From a virus: a stretch of DNA of 31,027 bases. Shown here piece by piece: positions 6,264 through 12,928 of the stretch. Position 1 is the stretch's first letter. The number at the start of each line of letters is the position of its first letter. The translations under genes were made by a program, and so were the position numbers. The stretch covers positions 1-31,027 of the IMG/VR virus record IMGVR_UViG_3300005613_000278; one strand, given 5' to 3'. The notes beneath the pieces were generated by a model. That model was not told where the DNA came from. It saw only the letters and a program-made list of their open reading frames with translations, and searched no databases.

Positions 6264-6912
6264 GGATTATAGAGGTAAATATAAAACAGGTAGGGCTACT
6301 GATCCGGTTTATAAGAAGGATAGTACAAAGGGAAAGAGCTTGTTAATAGATCCTCAAACATTTAAAGGAGATGCACTGGTGCAAGTGTGGGTGGATAGTA
6401 GGATCTTGGCCACCTTAAGCAATTGGTTAGATGCTTACAATCATACAAGGTTTATGAGTGAAGTAGTTAAGGATACTTTAAGGGCTACAGTTGAATTGCT
6501 GGTTGAGCAAGGAGAAGTTGAGTTTGTTAATGATACGTTAGAAGCTAGGAAGTTGTTAGAGATGAAGTATAGAGTTAACCTTAATCCACGAGGTAAAGGT
6601 ATGAAGAATGTGATGCATAATAAGTTACTGTCTGATAAGAATAAGTTTATGAGGAGTAAGCTTAATGTTAGACAAGGGATGAGTGTAGCAGGTAACTACA
6701 GTGGTCATGATGTTAGTAGTGAGGATGTAGAAATGGTTAATAGGATGGTTGAGTTTAATAGACAGAAGAAAGCTGCTGGGTCAGGGCTTAGGGAAGATAT
6801 GAGTAGGGAGGAGCTTAAGGCTTATGAAGAGGAAAGGGAAAAGAAGGTTAGGGAGGAAGAGAATGCACCTATTGATATTGAGGAGATGAAGAGGTTAGGT
6901 CAGATTCGTTAA
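6253..6912 (+). CDS. Hypothetical protein, possible DNA-binding
   Basis: A 219-residue protein; start ATG 6253 with AGGAGAAAGG about 4-8 nt upstream (a longer in-frame start at 6190 lacks a site). The region around residues 42-75 (VQVWVDSRILATLSNWLDAY, then FMSEVVKDTLRATVELL) has a strand followed by two helices, as in ribbon-helix-helix proteins, but the match is loose. The C-terminal third is highly charged and probably coiled coil (EELKAYEEEREKKVREEE). Same C-poor, purine-rich base use as 5961-6263, so the two genes likely travel together. It may act on the repeat region just upstream, which is speculation. Confidence 0.7.
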   Translation: MRDRDYRGKYKTGRATDPVYKKDSTKGKSLLIDPQTFKGDALVQVWVDSRILATLSNWLDAYNHTRFMSEVVKDTLRATVELLVEQGEVEFVNDTLEARKLLEMKYRVNLNPRGKGMKNVMHNKLLSDKNKFMRSKLNVRQGMSVAGNYSGHDVSSEDVEMVNRMVEFNRQKKAAGSGLREDMSREELKAYEEEREKKVREEENAPIDIEEMKRLGQIR

Positions 6913-6936
6913 GTTCGTTAAATTATTTTACGAACT
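6912..6936. repeat. 25-bp dispersed palindrome, copy 5
   Basis: Arms AGTTCGTTAAA and ATTTTACGAACT. It begins at the last base of the stop codon of the 6253-6912 gene. Confidence 0.85.
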
Positions 6937-7017
6937 GAGGCGTTAGCCATAGTGAACAGCCAAAAGTAACGTTCATTCTGAAAATGCAAACTTATGTTGT
7001 TTCAGCGGTAAATCTTA

Positions 7018-7046
7018 TTGCAAAGTTTGATTAAATGTGTTATGAT
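7018..7046 (+). promoter_or_regulatory. Sigma70-type promoter
   Basis: TTGCAA (7018-7023), 17-base spacer, TATGAT (7041-7046), about 54 bases before the gene at 7100. Likely drives the cluster of small genes 7100-8827. Confidence 0.7.
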
Positions 7047-7099
7047 AAATCATTCCACGGAGTGTTAGGTTAACCTTAAACGATAGGAGGTGAACAAAG

Positions 7100-7291
7100 A
7101 TGATAAATATAGAAAGGGCAAAAGAGTCACTAAAGGACTTCTATGAAAATGTAGATCCTGGAAACCCTGATACAGCATGGTTAGAAGGCTGGATATGTGG
7201 TTATACTGACGAAGACCATGAAATCGAAAACTCCGATGAAGTCCATGACAAGCTGTTTGATTATTTGGAGACTTTAAAAAGTCGATCATGA
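7100..7291 (+). CDS. Hypothetical small acidic protein
   Basis: 63 residues, strongly acidic (DEDHEIENSDEVHDKLFDYLE), with TAGGAGGTGA 7 nt before ATG 7100. First gene after the promoter at 7018. Small acidic early phage proteins often bind host enzymes, but nothing here identifies a target. Confidence 0.7.
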   Translation: MINIERAKESLKDFYENVDPGNPDTAWLEGWICGYTDEDHEIENSDEVHDKLFDYLETLKSRS

Positions 7292-7329
7292 AGTTTGATG
7301 TTAATAACTAATGGAGGGAGGTGATTTAG

Positions 7330-7515
7330 ATGACATTGGAAACTGTAGGTGACTTGATTGACAGGTTGGAAAAGTTGGGAAGGGATAAGTTGTTGATAGT
7401 AGATGTAGATGGTAACACTTATAACTTGGACAGTGAATTTGTAGACCTATGGGATGAGAATGATGAAGGAAGTCCTGTAGCAATCTATGCACAAAGTTTC
7501 TGTGATGAGTGGTAG
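7330..7515 (+). CDS. Hypothetical small acidic protein
   Basis: 61 residues, preceded by GGAGGGAGGTGA. A helix (VGDLIDRLEKLG) is followed by beta-like strands (DKLLIVDVDGNTYNL) and an acidic end (WDENDEGSPVAIYAQ). The pattern resembles many short phage early proteins; no family assigned. Confidence 0.7.
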   Translation: MTLETVGDLIDRLEKLGRDKLLIVDVDGNTYNLDSEFVDLWDENDEGSPVAIYAQSFCDEW

Positions 7516-7531
7516 GGAGGAGGAACTTAAA

Positions 7532-7813
7532 ATGTCTGTGACAATCTTAGGTGAGAACATTAGGTTGATAAGACCTGAAAAGGTCAAGAAGCCTGTCAAG
7601 TGCAAGGTATGGAAGTCTGCGAAGTGCAGGTGTAAGACTATTAAGGAGCATTGTGGGAAAGTAGTCAGCATCTGCGTTAAACTTATCAATGAGGAAGTGT
7701 TTGAAGTAGAGAAAGGAACTCATGCTGACGTGCTTATCAAGTATGACATATCACCTTGGTATGTGAAAAACACTGGATGGAGACTTGATAACGGGAACTA
7801 TGTTTGGAGATAG
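7532..7813 (+). CDS. Cysteine-rich hypothetical protein
   Basis: 93 residues from ATG 7532, which has GGAGGAGG about 8 nt upstream; an in-frame ATG at 7487 lies inside the previous gene. Residues about 22-41 contain four Cys and one His (CKVWKSAKCRCKTIKEHC), with another Cys later, suggesting metal binding. The C-terminus (WYVKNTGWRLDNGNYVW) is aromatic and probably beta. Function unknown. Confidence 0.65.
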   Translation: MSVTILGENIRLIRPEKVKKPVKCKVWKSAKCRCKTIKEHCGKVVSICVKLINEEVFEVEKGTHADVLIKYDISPWYVKNTGWRLDNGNYVWR

Positions 7814-7816
7814 AAA

Positions 7817-8026
7817 ATGTATGAACTAAAAGGAAGGTACAAAGGGTTGGAAATAGCTATAAGGTCATCTGACATAGCAAAAGGTACAATGAAGAATGAA
7901 GTTAGGGAACTGGCAAAGGGCCTTGGGATGAACAAAGTTCGAGGCCTAAATGTATGGAAGGGAAAGAGTGGTTACATTATAGTAACGGAAGGAATAACTG
8001 ATGAAGATGAAACCTTGGATTATTAA
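7817..8026 (+). CDS. Hypothetical small basic protein
   Basis: 69 residues; GGAG 7 nt before the ATG. Contains KGTMKNEVRELAKGLGMNKV (helical) and ends in an acidic tail. A 31-residue ORF overlaps its end in another frame (8001-8096). No family recognised. Confidence 0.65.
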   Translation: MYELKGRYKGLEIAIRSSDIAKGTMKNEVRELAKGLGMNKVRGLNVWKGKSGYIIVTEGITDEDETLDY

Positions 8027-8096
8027 GTTCACAATCTTCCTCACCGGAGTAGCATTTGGTTACTTTTGGTGCTGGAAGGCATTGACAAGTTCGTAA
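8001..8096 (+). CDS. Tiny membrane protein (31 aa) overlapping the previous gene
   Basis: ATG 8001 has AAGGA about 7 nt upstream. The product is one hydrophobic helix (WIIKFTIFLTGVAFGYFWCW) with a basic N-terminus. Its stop codon TAA is formed by the 25-bp palindrome copy at 8088-8112. Too short for certainty; the good ribosome site and membrane character support it. Confidence 0.5.
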   Translation: MKMKPWIIKFTIFLTGVAFGYFWCWKALTSS

Positions 8097-8112
8097 AATA
8101 ATTTTACGGTCT
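8088..8112. repeat. 25-bp dispersed palindrome, copy 6
   Basis: Arms AGTTCGTAAAA and TTTTACGGTCT, the closest copy to the consensus. Directly after a TTGACA (8082-8087), but no -10 follows at the right distance. It lies about 28 bp upstream of the 8140 start. Confidence 0.9.
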
Positions 8113-8139
8113 TGGATCTCAAAACGAAAGGAGAATAAG

Positions 8140-8460
8140 ATGGAAGAACTAAAGGAAAGGAAAAGGTATTGTTGTAGTAAGTGTACTGAATACTACGAAA
8201 AGTATCAAGAAGCCAAACAGCTCATGATAGAACTTCGCACAGCGTGGGAAAGTTGGAGAGATGAGTTTGAAGAAGCGGATAGGAAACTCGCCGAGCTCGA
8301 CGGAAGGCTGAAGAAGATTCCTTTGGGCGCTAAGAAAGTCACCAAGAAAAAACCTGATGTATTAACTCTCGACCAAATCAAGGAGCTTGCTAAGAAGTTC
8401 GGTGTAGCCTTGGATCTGGAAAACAAAGGGTGTAAAAAGGAGTGTGATTTTAATGAATAA
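8140..8460 (+). CDS. Coiled-coil protein with terminal Cys pairs
   Basis: 106 residues; AAAGGAG 7 nt before the ATG. N-terminal CCSKC at 11-15, a long charged helix at about 17-58 (YQEAKQLMIELRTAWESW, then FEEADRKLAELDGRLKK), a basic linker, a second helix (LDQIKELAKKFGVAL) and a C-terminal CKKEC. The Cys groups at both ends could bind one metal ion or form disulfides. Overlaps the next gene. Function unknown. Confidence 0.65.
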   Translation: MEELKERKRYCCSKCTEYYEKYQEAKQLMIELRTAWESWRDEFEEADRKLAELDGRLKKIPLGAKKVTKKKPDVLTLDQIKELAKKFGVALDLENKGCKKECDFNE

Positions 8461-8602
8461 GATATTCGAGTCTTACTGTCCTTACTGTGAAAAGTGGACA
8501 GCGCACGTTATAGTAATTACAAAGCCTGGATGTAAGTCTATCGGGCTTCTTGGTGAGGCACAGTTCGAGTGTCAAAAGTGTCTTAGAAGATATTGGGTAT
8601 AG
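8453..8602 (+). CDS. Small zinc-ribbon protein (49 aa)
   Basis: ATG 8453 overlaps the end of the previous gene and has AAAAGGAG upstream. The product has two CxxC knuckles, CPYC at 9-12 and CQKC at 40-43, the pattern of a zinc ribbon, with hydrophobic strands between. Role unknown; zinc ribbons of this size bind nucleic acids or proteins. Confidence 0.7.
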   Translation: MNKIFESYCPYCEKWTAHVIVITKPGCKSIGLLGEAQFECQKCLRRYWV

Positions 8603-8611
8603 GAGGTTAAG

Positions 8612-8827
8612 ATGGCTACGGACAAAAGATGGATGGGTGAAGTACCAGAAACCTGCGATGTGTGTGATACGCCACTTAGCAAGTTTACTTGGTGGGTAGA
8701 TGGTCGCACAGTTCACGGACCTCGGGCTAACATGTGTCCAGATTGTTTTGAGGAATTAGGAACTGGCCTTGGCACAGGTTATGGTCAGAAGTATGACACT
8801 GACACACTTAAGAAGTTAGAAGGTTAA
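8612..8827 (+). CDS. Zinc-ribbon phage protein
   Basis: 71 residues; TAGGAGG about 6 nt before the ATG. CDVC at 15-18 and CPDC at 42-45 form a zinc ribbon; the middle DGRTVHGPRANMCPDC and the Gly-rich GTGLGTGYGQKY are, as I recall, conserved in a family of small phage proteins of unknown function. Last gene before the promoter at 8861. Confidence 0.75.
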   Translation: MATDKRWMGEVPETCDVCDTPLSKFTWWVDGRTVHGPRANMCPDCFEELGTGLGTGYGQKYDTDTLKKLEG

Positions 8828-8860
8828 CAATGACTGGGAGTAATTGTACCAAAAAACACC

Positions 8861-8889
8861 TTGACAAACCCTCGTAGTATATGTATAAT
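8861..8889 (+). promoter_or_regulatory. Perfect consensus sigma70-type promoter
   Basis: TTGACA (8861-8866), 17-base spacer, TATAAT (8884-8889), both hexamers exact. It drives 9006-9401, followed by a terminator, so this is an isolated strong unit. The roughly 110-nt leader contains a well-placed ribosome site before a two-codon frame ATG-AAG-TAA at 8935. Confidence 0.92.
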
Positions 8890-9005
8890 TAAATTTCAAA
8901 CATTCACTGAAGACCATGAAAGAGAGGTGATGCCATGAAGTAAACCTATCTGATCCATTCGTAGTAAATCCCTAACATTAACATCTAAGAAAAGGAGTAA
9001 AAGTT

Positions 9006-9401
9006 ATGCCTAAGAATTTAGCAGTTGCTGCAAAAGTACCGGCGAACAAAGAGAAGGGAACACCTGAACTCGGTCCTGTAACCATTGAGGTTAAGACTGG
9101 CGAGACTGCCAAGGAAATGATCGAGATGTTTGGTGACGAGGCTGTCAAGACCAATGCTCAGGCAAACTGGATCGTTACACTTCAGGGAAACATCAGGTCA
9201 GGTCTCCGCAAGGGTGAGGACCAAGCAGCTATGCAGGCCAGACTCGGCGATGCCAAGATGGGCGTGAGCACTAAGGGCGTTACAGTGGACGCTACCAAAG
9301 CGTACGAAGCCAAGTTCCTGCAGGCCTCTCCTGAGGATCAGGTCAAGATGATCAAGGAACTCCAAAAGCGTGCAGAGGAACTGAGAAAGGCGAGTAAGTA
9401 A
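9006..9401 (+). CDS. Hypothetical, probably highly expressed early protein
   Basis: 131 residues; AAAAGGAG about 9 nt before the ATG. Codon use is distinctly richer in C/G-ending codons (GCC, AAG, CTC) than the surrounding small genes, as expected for an abundant protein. N-terminus MPKNLAVAAKVPANKEKG, a central segment VKTNAQANWIVTLQGNIRSG, and a C-terminal helix ASPEDQVKMIKELQKRAEE. The end resembles MTPEEQQEYFKGLLAKA of the protein at 4866-5216, and both sit alone behind consensus promoters, so they may be distant paralogs. Candidate DNA-binding or host-takeover protein; function not known. Confidence 0.8.
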   Translation: MPKNLAVAAKVPANKEKGTPELGPVTIEVKTGETAKEMIEMFGDEAVKTNAQANWIVTLQGNIRSGLRKGEDQAAMQARLGDAKMGVSTKGVTVDATKAYEAKFLQASPEDQVKMIKELQKRAEELRKASK

Positions 9402-9421
9402 GTTCTATTCCTCCTCAACCG

Positions 9422-9460
9422 GCCCTGGTTGGGAAACTAATCCTAGCCAGGGCATTTTTT
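9422..9460 (+). terminator. Rho-independent terminator
   Basis: Stem GCCCTGG (9422-9428) with CCAGGGC (9447-9453), then ATTTTTT. An alternative stem CAACC/GGTTG (9416-9420 with 9426-9430) overlaps its left arm. Confidence 0.85.
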
Positions 9461-9494
9461 AACTCAAGGAATGTACCATGAAGTAAGGTAACAA

Positions 9495-9519
9495 AGTCCG
9501 TAAAATTATTTAACGGTCT
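9495..9519. repeat. 25-bp dispersed palindrome, copy 7
   Basis: Arms AGTCCGTAAAA and TTAACGGTCT. It lies 20 bp upstream of ATG 9539, between a terminator and the next gene. Confidence 0.9.
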
Positions 9520-9538
9520 AATACGAAAGGGGAATAAG

Positions 9539-9778
9539 ATGAAAATGCACTATATGTCAGTATTTGTAGATGACAAAGAATTAGATGAAAGTCCTCAAAT
9601 TAGCGTATCAGAACCTACCGAAGACTATGGCTGGCCACTTACATTAGATCTATTTACACAGAGAGATTCCCGAGTAATCTCCATCCACCTTAGGTCCGAA
9701 TCCCAACTCATTCAATTTGTCAACTCTGTCAAGGCTTCTTATGATGCTTATAGGAGGTTAAAAGGTTATGACAGGTAA
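9539..9778 (+). CDS. Hypothetical small protein
   Basis: 79 residues; AAAGGGG 7 nt upstream. Beta-like N-terminus (HYMSVFVDDKELDESPQISV), then strands (VISIHLRSES) and a C-terminal helix (LIQFVNSVKASYDAYRRLKG). It overlaps the ligase start by 11 bp, so the two are translationally coupled. No family recognised. Confidence 0.7.
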   Translation: MKMHYMSVFVDDKELDESPQISVSEPTEDYGWPLTLDLFTQRDSRVISIHLRSESQLIQFVNSVKASYDAYRRLKGYDR

Positions 9779-10640
9779 GTGGCAAAGATGGAAAGGGATA
9801 ATGAAGTGTTATCCTTTCGAGGAAAAGAGGTTGGCCAAGTGGAACCCACCTTACATAGTCCAACCTAAGTATGATGGAGTTAGGTGTAGGTCAATTCCTG
9901 TTACTACAGGACTTCAGGAAAATGAAACCTTGCTTCTAAGTTCGGAGGAAAACATTATCTATGGAGTCCCACATCTTAACATCCAGCTACGTGGGATAAC
10001 TGCAGAGTTAGATGGTGAGCTTTACTGTCACGGGATGAGTTTTGAGGAGATAGTAAGCATCACCTCACGCACAGTTAACCTTCATGAGAATCACAAAGAT
10101 ATTCAATTCCATGTCTTTGACATAGTTAATGACCAACCACAGATGAGGAGGACTTTGATACTTGAGAACCTCCGAGGAGCTAACCCTTGGTTAAAGGTCT
10201 CACCTTTCTGGATGTGTGAGTCACTTGACGATGTAATGAGGGCTTATGATAACTTAATCGAACTTGGTTATGAAGGCATTATTGTTAGGCACGTAAATGC
10301 ACCTTACGAACGAAAACGTTCTACGTTTGTGATGAAGTTTAAGCCAAAGAAGGAGGACACTTATGAAATTGTCGGCTTCGTCGAGGAGGTTTCTATTAGT
10401 GGTGGGCCAAAGTGCTCTCTCGGTTCCCTTGTTTGTAATAGTAATGACGGTAATACTTTTAATGTCGGCACTGGCTTTACCGCTGATCAGCGTAGTGGCC
10501 TCTGGACTAATCGTGAGACGCTTATTGGAAAGGTAGCTAAGGTTCAATACCAACACTTAACAGCAGGGAAGAAGGTTCCTAGATTTCCAGTGTTTGTAGA
10601 CATTGTAGATAAGGAGGAAATAATTGAAGATAAAGAATGA
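9768..10640 (+). CDS. ATP-dependent DNA ligase
   Basis: A 290-residue ligase of the small viral type (similar in size to Chlorella virus ligase). Nucleotidyltransferase motif I is KYDGVR with Lys34 as the adenylated residue. Motif III is FHVFDIV, motif IV is EGIIVRH, and motif V is FVMKFKPKKED. After about residue 200 comes an OB-fold region. The enzyme seals nicks during replication and repair: it forms enzyme-AMP, transfers AMP to the 5' phosphate, and joins the strand. The start overlaps the preceding gene and has AGGAGG further upstream. Part of the plus-strand replication module. Confidence 0.93.
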   Translation: MTGKWQRWKGIMKCYPFEEKRLAKWNPPYIVQPKYDGVRCRSIPVTTGLQENETLLLSSEENIIYGVPHLNIQLRGITAELDGELYCHGMSFEEIVSITSRTVNLHENHKDIQFHVFDIVNDQPQMRRTLILENLRGANPWLKVSPFWMCESLDDVMRAYDNLIELGYEGIIVRHVNAPYERKRSTFVMKFKPKKEDTYEIVGFVEEVSISGGPKCSLGSLVCNSNDGNTFNVGTGFTADQRSGLWTNRETLIGKVAKVQYQHLTAGKKVPRFPVFVDIVDKEEIIEDKE

Positions 10641-10833
10641 TAAGTGTGAGTTCTATCCGGAAGAGGGTTCTGTCTGTTATGCAGGGTCAGATGTAGCAGG
10701 ACCCTTTAAATGCACTCACGAATATTCACTAGTTTGCACTTGGGCAAATGAGAGAAGAATAAAAGTTGAAGTATTTGGCAGAAAGGTTACAAGGCAGATT
10801 AAACTAACAAGGGAGAAAGTAAGTGGCCAATAA
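10624..10833 (+). CDS. Hypothetical Cys-containing small protein
   Basis: 69 residues beginning at a TTG codon (10624) inside the ligase end, with AAGGAGG 6 nt upstream. Cys at 8, 18, 30 and 38 (around KCEFYP, VCYAG, FKCTHEYSLVCTW) could bind a metal ion. The C-terminal half is basic (RRIKVEVFGRKVTRQIK). No family recognised. Confidence 0.6.
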   Translation: MKIKNDKCEFYPEEGSVCYAGSDVAGPFKCTHEYSLVCTWANERRIKVEVFGRKVTRQIKLTREKVSGQ

Positions 10834-11011
10834 TAGAATGTACTTAGTAAGGGGAGATAAGAAGGTATTATTAGCAAAGTATTATCCAGGGTCTGGTTGG
10901 TATGTGTATGATAGTGAAAGGTTAACTGTCTGGTTATACGAGAACTCAGACTATACCTTATTTGGTAACACAGACTTTAAACTAGATTTCGAGATTGATG
11001 AGGAGGGGTAA
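10823..11011 (+). CDS. Hypothetical small protein
   Basis: 62 residues from a GTG start overlapping the previous gene by 11 bp, GGGAG about 8 nt upstream. Aromatic and beta-rich (YYPGSGWYVYDSERLTVWLY), acidic at the end (DFEIDEEG). No family recognised. Confidence 0.6.
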   Translation: MANNRMYLVRGDKKVLLAKYYPGSGWYVYDSERLTVWLYENSDYTLFGNTDFKLDFEIDEEG

Positions 11012-11092
11012 TTGAAGATGCATCCATTCCTAGTTAGGCACCAAAGATACGAAAGGAATAGAGTTAGAAAAATTAAGAAAGGAGGAGATCAA

Positions 11093-11461
11093 ATGAGTGA
11101 TACATCTGACAACATAGTAATGGAAGACACACATGAGACACTGCTTAAGTTCTACATCGCAGGAGTAAAGTTTCACCAGTACAAATCAGTTATAAGTGAC
11201 ATCACTGAGGGTGATAATCTATCACTTGAACCTGAGCTCGACCCAGATATATTAAAGTATGATCCTAATGCAGTACGGATCTACTTTGATAATTCTGATA
11301 AGAGAGCTTGGATAGGTTTTGTGCCTAAAAAATTCTCCAGTGAAGTAAGTGGCTGGATCGAGATTGGCATGAACCTTGAATGTGTCTTAACAACTTTCAT
11401 TCCATCTGCCCAGCCTTGGGAGATGTTTGAAGTTGAAGTAAGGGAGATAGAAGATGAGTAA
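11093..11461 (+). CDS. HIRAN-domain protein
   Basis: 122 residues from ATG 11093, which has a full AAAGGAGG site 7 nt upstream. The same frame is open from TTG 11012 (SD GGAGG 5 nt before it), which would give 149 residues with a basic N-terminal extension, so two nested products are possible. The domain shows IAGVKFHQY, then GDNLSLEPEL, then YDPNAVRIYFDN and WIGFVPKKFSSEV, matching the HIRAN pattern (aGv.f, Gd.l.L..E, yDpnAv.v, iGyvP). In HLTF/Rad5 proteins HIRAN binds DNA 3' ends. Being next to ligase and recombination genes fits a role at DNA ends; the stand-alone function is not established. Confidence 0.7.
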   Translation: MSDTSDNIVMEDTHETLLKFYIAGVKFHQYKSVISDITEGDNLSLEPELDPDILKYDPNAVRIYFDNSDKRAWIGFVPKKFSSEVSGWIEIGMNLECVLTTFIPSAQPWEMFEVEVREIEDE

Positions 11462-11813
11462 ACTATATTACTGTGCTAACTGTGGGAAACGTCTTAGCGT
11501 GTATAGGAAACCAATGCCTGCTTATGGTAGGATCTTGGAACTCGTCATCCCTCATGAATGTAGTGAGGAACCTGTCGAGTTTGACTTATCACCTATTGAC
11601 GTACCAGTTCAAGCACCCACCGAGACGGATAACAAGTTTGTAAAAAAATTAAACGAACTTTCGCCACCTTCATTCCCGAGTCAGAACTTAGACCTACGAG
11701 ATCGAAGGCCACCTGAACAGGTGAAGTCCTCAGCCCCTGAGTCATTGTTAACTCATGTAAAAAATGCTTTGCCAACCTCACCTGCTCACGATGCGAAAGA
11801 TGAACCTGAATGA
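11454..11813 (+). CDS. Hypothetical protein with N-terminal zinc-binding motif
   Basis: 119 residues; GGGAG 7 nt upstream. N-terminal CANC at 8-11 and HEC near 34-36 suggest a zinc knuckle. The rest is Pro-rich and probably disordered. A copy of the 25-bp palindrome lies inside the gene and is translated as KFVKKLNEL. Function unknown. Confidence 0.65.
   Translation: MSKLYYCANCGKRLSVYRKPMPAYGRILELVIPHECSEEPVEFDLSPIDVPVQAPTETDNKFVKKLNELSPPSFPSQNLDLRDRRPPEQVKSSAPESLLTHVKNALPTSPAHDAKDEPE
11635..11659. repeat. 25-bp dispersed palindrome, copy 8 (inside a gene)
   Basis: Arms AGTTTGTAAAA and TAAACGAACT. Read in frame within 11454-11813 in the same frame as the copy at 12834. Confidence 0.8.
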
Positions 11814-11821
11814 GGTAAGAT

Positions 11822-12124
11822 ATGGAAAAGGAAAATGATAGAGTTTATATAGTCAACAAATCATCTCATGATTTTAGTGCTGCAGAGAAGTTTGGGAAGA
11901 TAACCTTCCTTAGTGAAGGACCTGTTAATCGCTATTCAACCAATTCTATGTACAGGAAATTCTATGATATTTTAAAGGATTCAAGCAGGGGAGATTACAT
12001 AGTTCCCTGTGCACTAAACGTAATGAACTCAATGGCCTGTGCTATTTTCGCACATCTTCATGGTAGCTTGAACTTATTACTTTACAAAAATGGAGATTAC
12101 ATTGAAAGGAATCACGTCTTTTAG
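11822..12124 (+). CDS. Conserved phage protein of unknown function
   Basis: 100 residues; GAGG 6 nt upstream. The run VYIVNKSSHDFSAAEKFGKI, then FLSEGPVNRYSTNSMYRKF, and the end LHGSLNLLLYKNGDYIERN match a pattern I recall as conserved among unrelated phages without an assigned function. An alpha/beta fold is likely. It overlaps the next gene. Confidence 0.75.
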   Translation: MEKENDRVYIVNKSSHDFSAAEKFGKITFLSEGPVNRYSTNSMYRKFYDILKDSSRGDYIVPCALNVMNSMACAIFAHLHGSLNLLLYKNGDYIERNHVF

Positions 12125-12353
12125 AATTTGTCTGTTTCTAATGTGGTTCATAGCTTTGTTATCTATTTACCTAATCCTTCACTGGGTTAAATCTTACAAC
12201 CCACCTAAGTATGTGGGTGAAGTATGCTCAGATGAGGTTAAGAAAGCTATGAACAAGATGGGACCTAAGTATGACTATGTGATGAAAGGAGAGAAGTTGT
12301 ATGTGGATAAGGGAGATGGGAAGTTGTTAAGACTTAAATATGAAAGGAGGTAA
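12102..12353 (+). CDS. Small membrane-anchored protein
   Basis: 83 residues from TTG 12102, which has GGAG 6 nt upstream; the in-frame ATG at 12090 has no ribosome site and would give 87 residues. A hydrophobic segment (FRICLFLMWFIALLSIYLIL) near the N-terminus is followed by a charged soluble domain (DEVKKAMNKMGPKYDYVMKG). Single-span membrane protein; function unknown. Confidence 0.65.
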   Translation: MKGITSFRICLFLMWFIALLSIYLILHWVKSYNPPKYVGEVCSDEVKKAMNKMGPKYDYVMKGEKLYVDKGDGKLLRLKYERR

Positions 12354-12356
12354 AAA

Positions 12357-12740
12357 ATGTTCTTTGGGTTTCCAACTAAGAAGTTAGATCACAGGTTCAT
12401 CGAAAAACCTGACTGCTATCTGGATCAAGAGACTGGACTTGAGTGGTCGAAAGATAACTATGGTCCCTATACTTGGGATCAGTTAATGTCATTTGACAAA
12501 GGTTCAATTTGGCGAGTTCCGACTATCAAAGAACTTCTAACATTAGTAGACTACGAAAAATATGGTCCTGCAGCAAGTTTACCAGAAATAGAGCTATCCA
12601 ATTACTGGTCGTCTACTCCCTATGCAGACGATACCAACTACGCATGGTACACCTATTTCTACGACGGCTACAGCTACGTCAGCAGAAAGTCAAATAGCCA
12701 CTATGTGCGTGCTGTGCGTGACGAAAGGAGAACAAGATGA
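12357..12740 (+). CDS. DUF1566 (C-type-lectin-like) domain protein
   Basis: 127 residues; AAAGGAGG 6 nt upstream. The DUF1566 pattern is complete: DQETGLEWSKD near 24-34, YTWDQLM, WRVPTIKELLTLVD near 52-65, NYWSSTPYADD, AWYTYFYDG, and HYVRAVRD at the end. This is an FGE/C-type-lectin-like fold, used as a ligand-binding domain and as the target domain of several diversity-generating retroelements. The C-terminal part is dominated by Tyr, Asp, Asn and Ser encoded by TAC, GAC, AAC and AGC, as in variable regions. No reverse transcriptase or template repeat is visible in the window. Unusual to find it among early replication genes. Confidence 0.8.
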   Translation: MFFGFPTKKLDHRFIEKPDCYLDQETGLEWSKDNYGPYTWDQLMSFDKGSIWRVPTIKELLTLVDYEKYGPAASLPEIELSNYWSSTPYADDTNYAWYTYFYDGYSYVSRKSNSHYVRAVRDERRTR

Positions 12741-12928
12741 TTACTGAACGTACACTTAGAAAGTGGAGGCAAGAGGCGTTAGCTATTAACGATAGAATAT
12801 CCCACATAGGCCTTGATGATATGGCAGAGGAAAAGACCGTAAAATTATTGAACGATCTAATCGATCGTAACCTTCGAATGACTCAGGAACTTCTTGACCA
12901 ACACTTACTTCTGAGGACTTACATATGA
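12737..12928 (+). CDS. Hypothetical helical protein
   Basis: 63 residues; ATGA overlap with the previous stop, AAAGGAG about 8 nt upstream. Entirely helical in character (RTLRKWRQEALAINDRI, then NRNLRMTQELLDQHLLLR-like). A palindrome copy lies within it and is translated as KTVKLLNDL. Function unknown. Confidence 0.65.
   Translation: MITERTLRKWRQEALAINDRISHIGLDDMAEEKTVKLLNDLIDRNLRMTQELLDQHLLLRTYI
12834..12858. repeat. 25-bp dispersed palindrome, copy 9 (inside a gene)
   Basis: Arms AGACCGTAAAA and TGAACGATCT. In-frame within 12737-12928. Confidence 0.85.

Noticed and set aside
8082-8112. Promoter made from TTGACA plus the palindrome copy
   Set aside because: The hexamer 17 bases downstream (TACGGT) is a poor -10, and no other copy has TTGACA before it.
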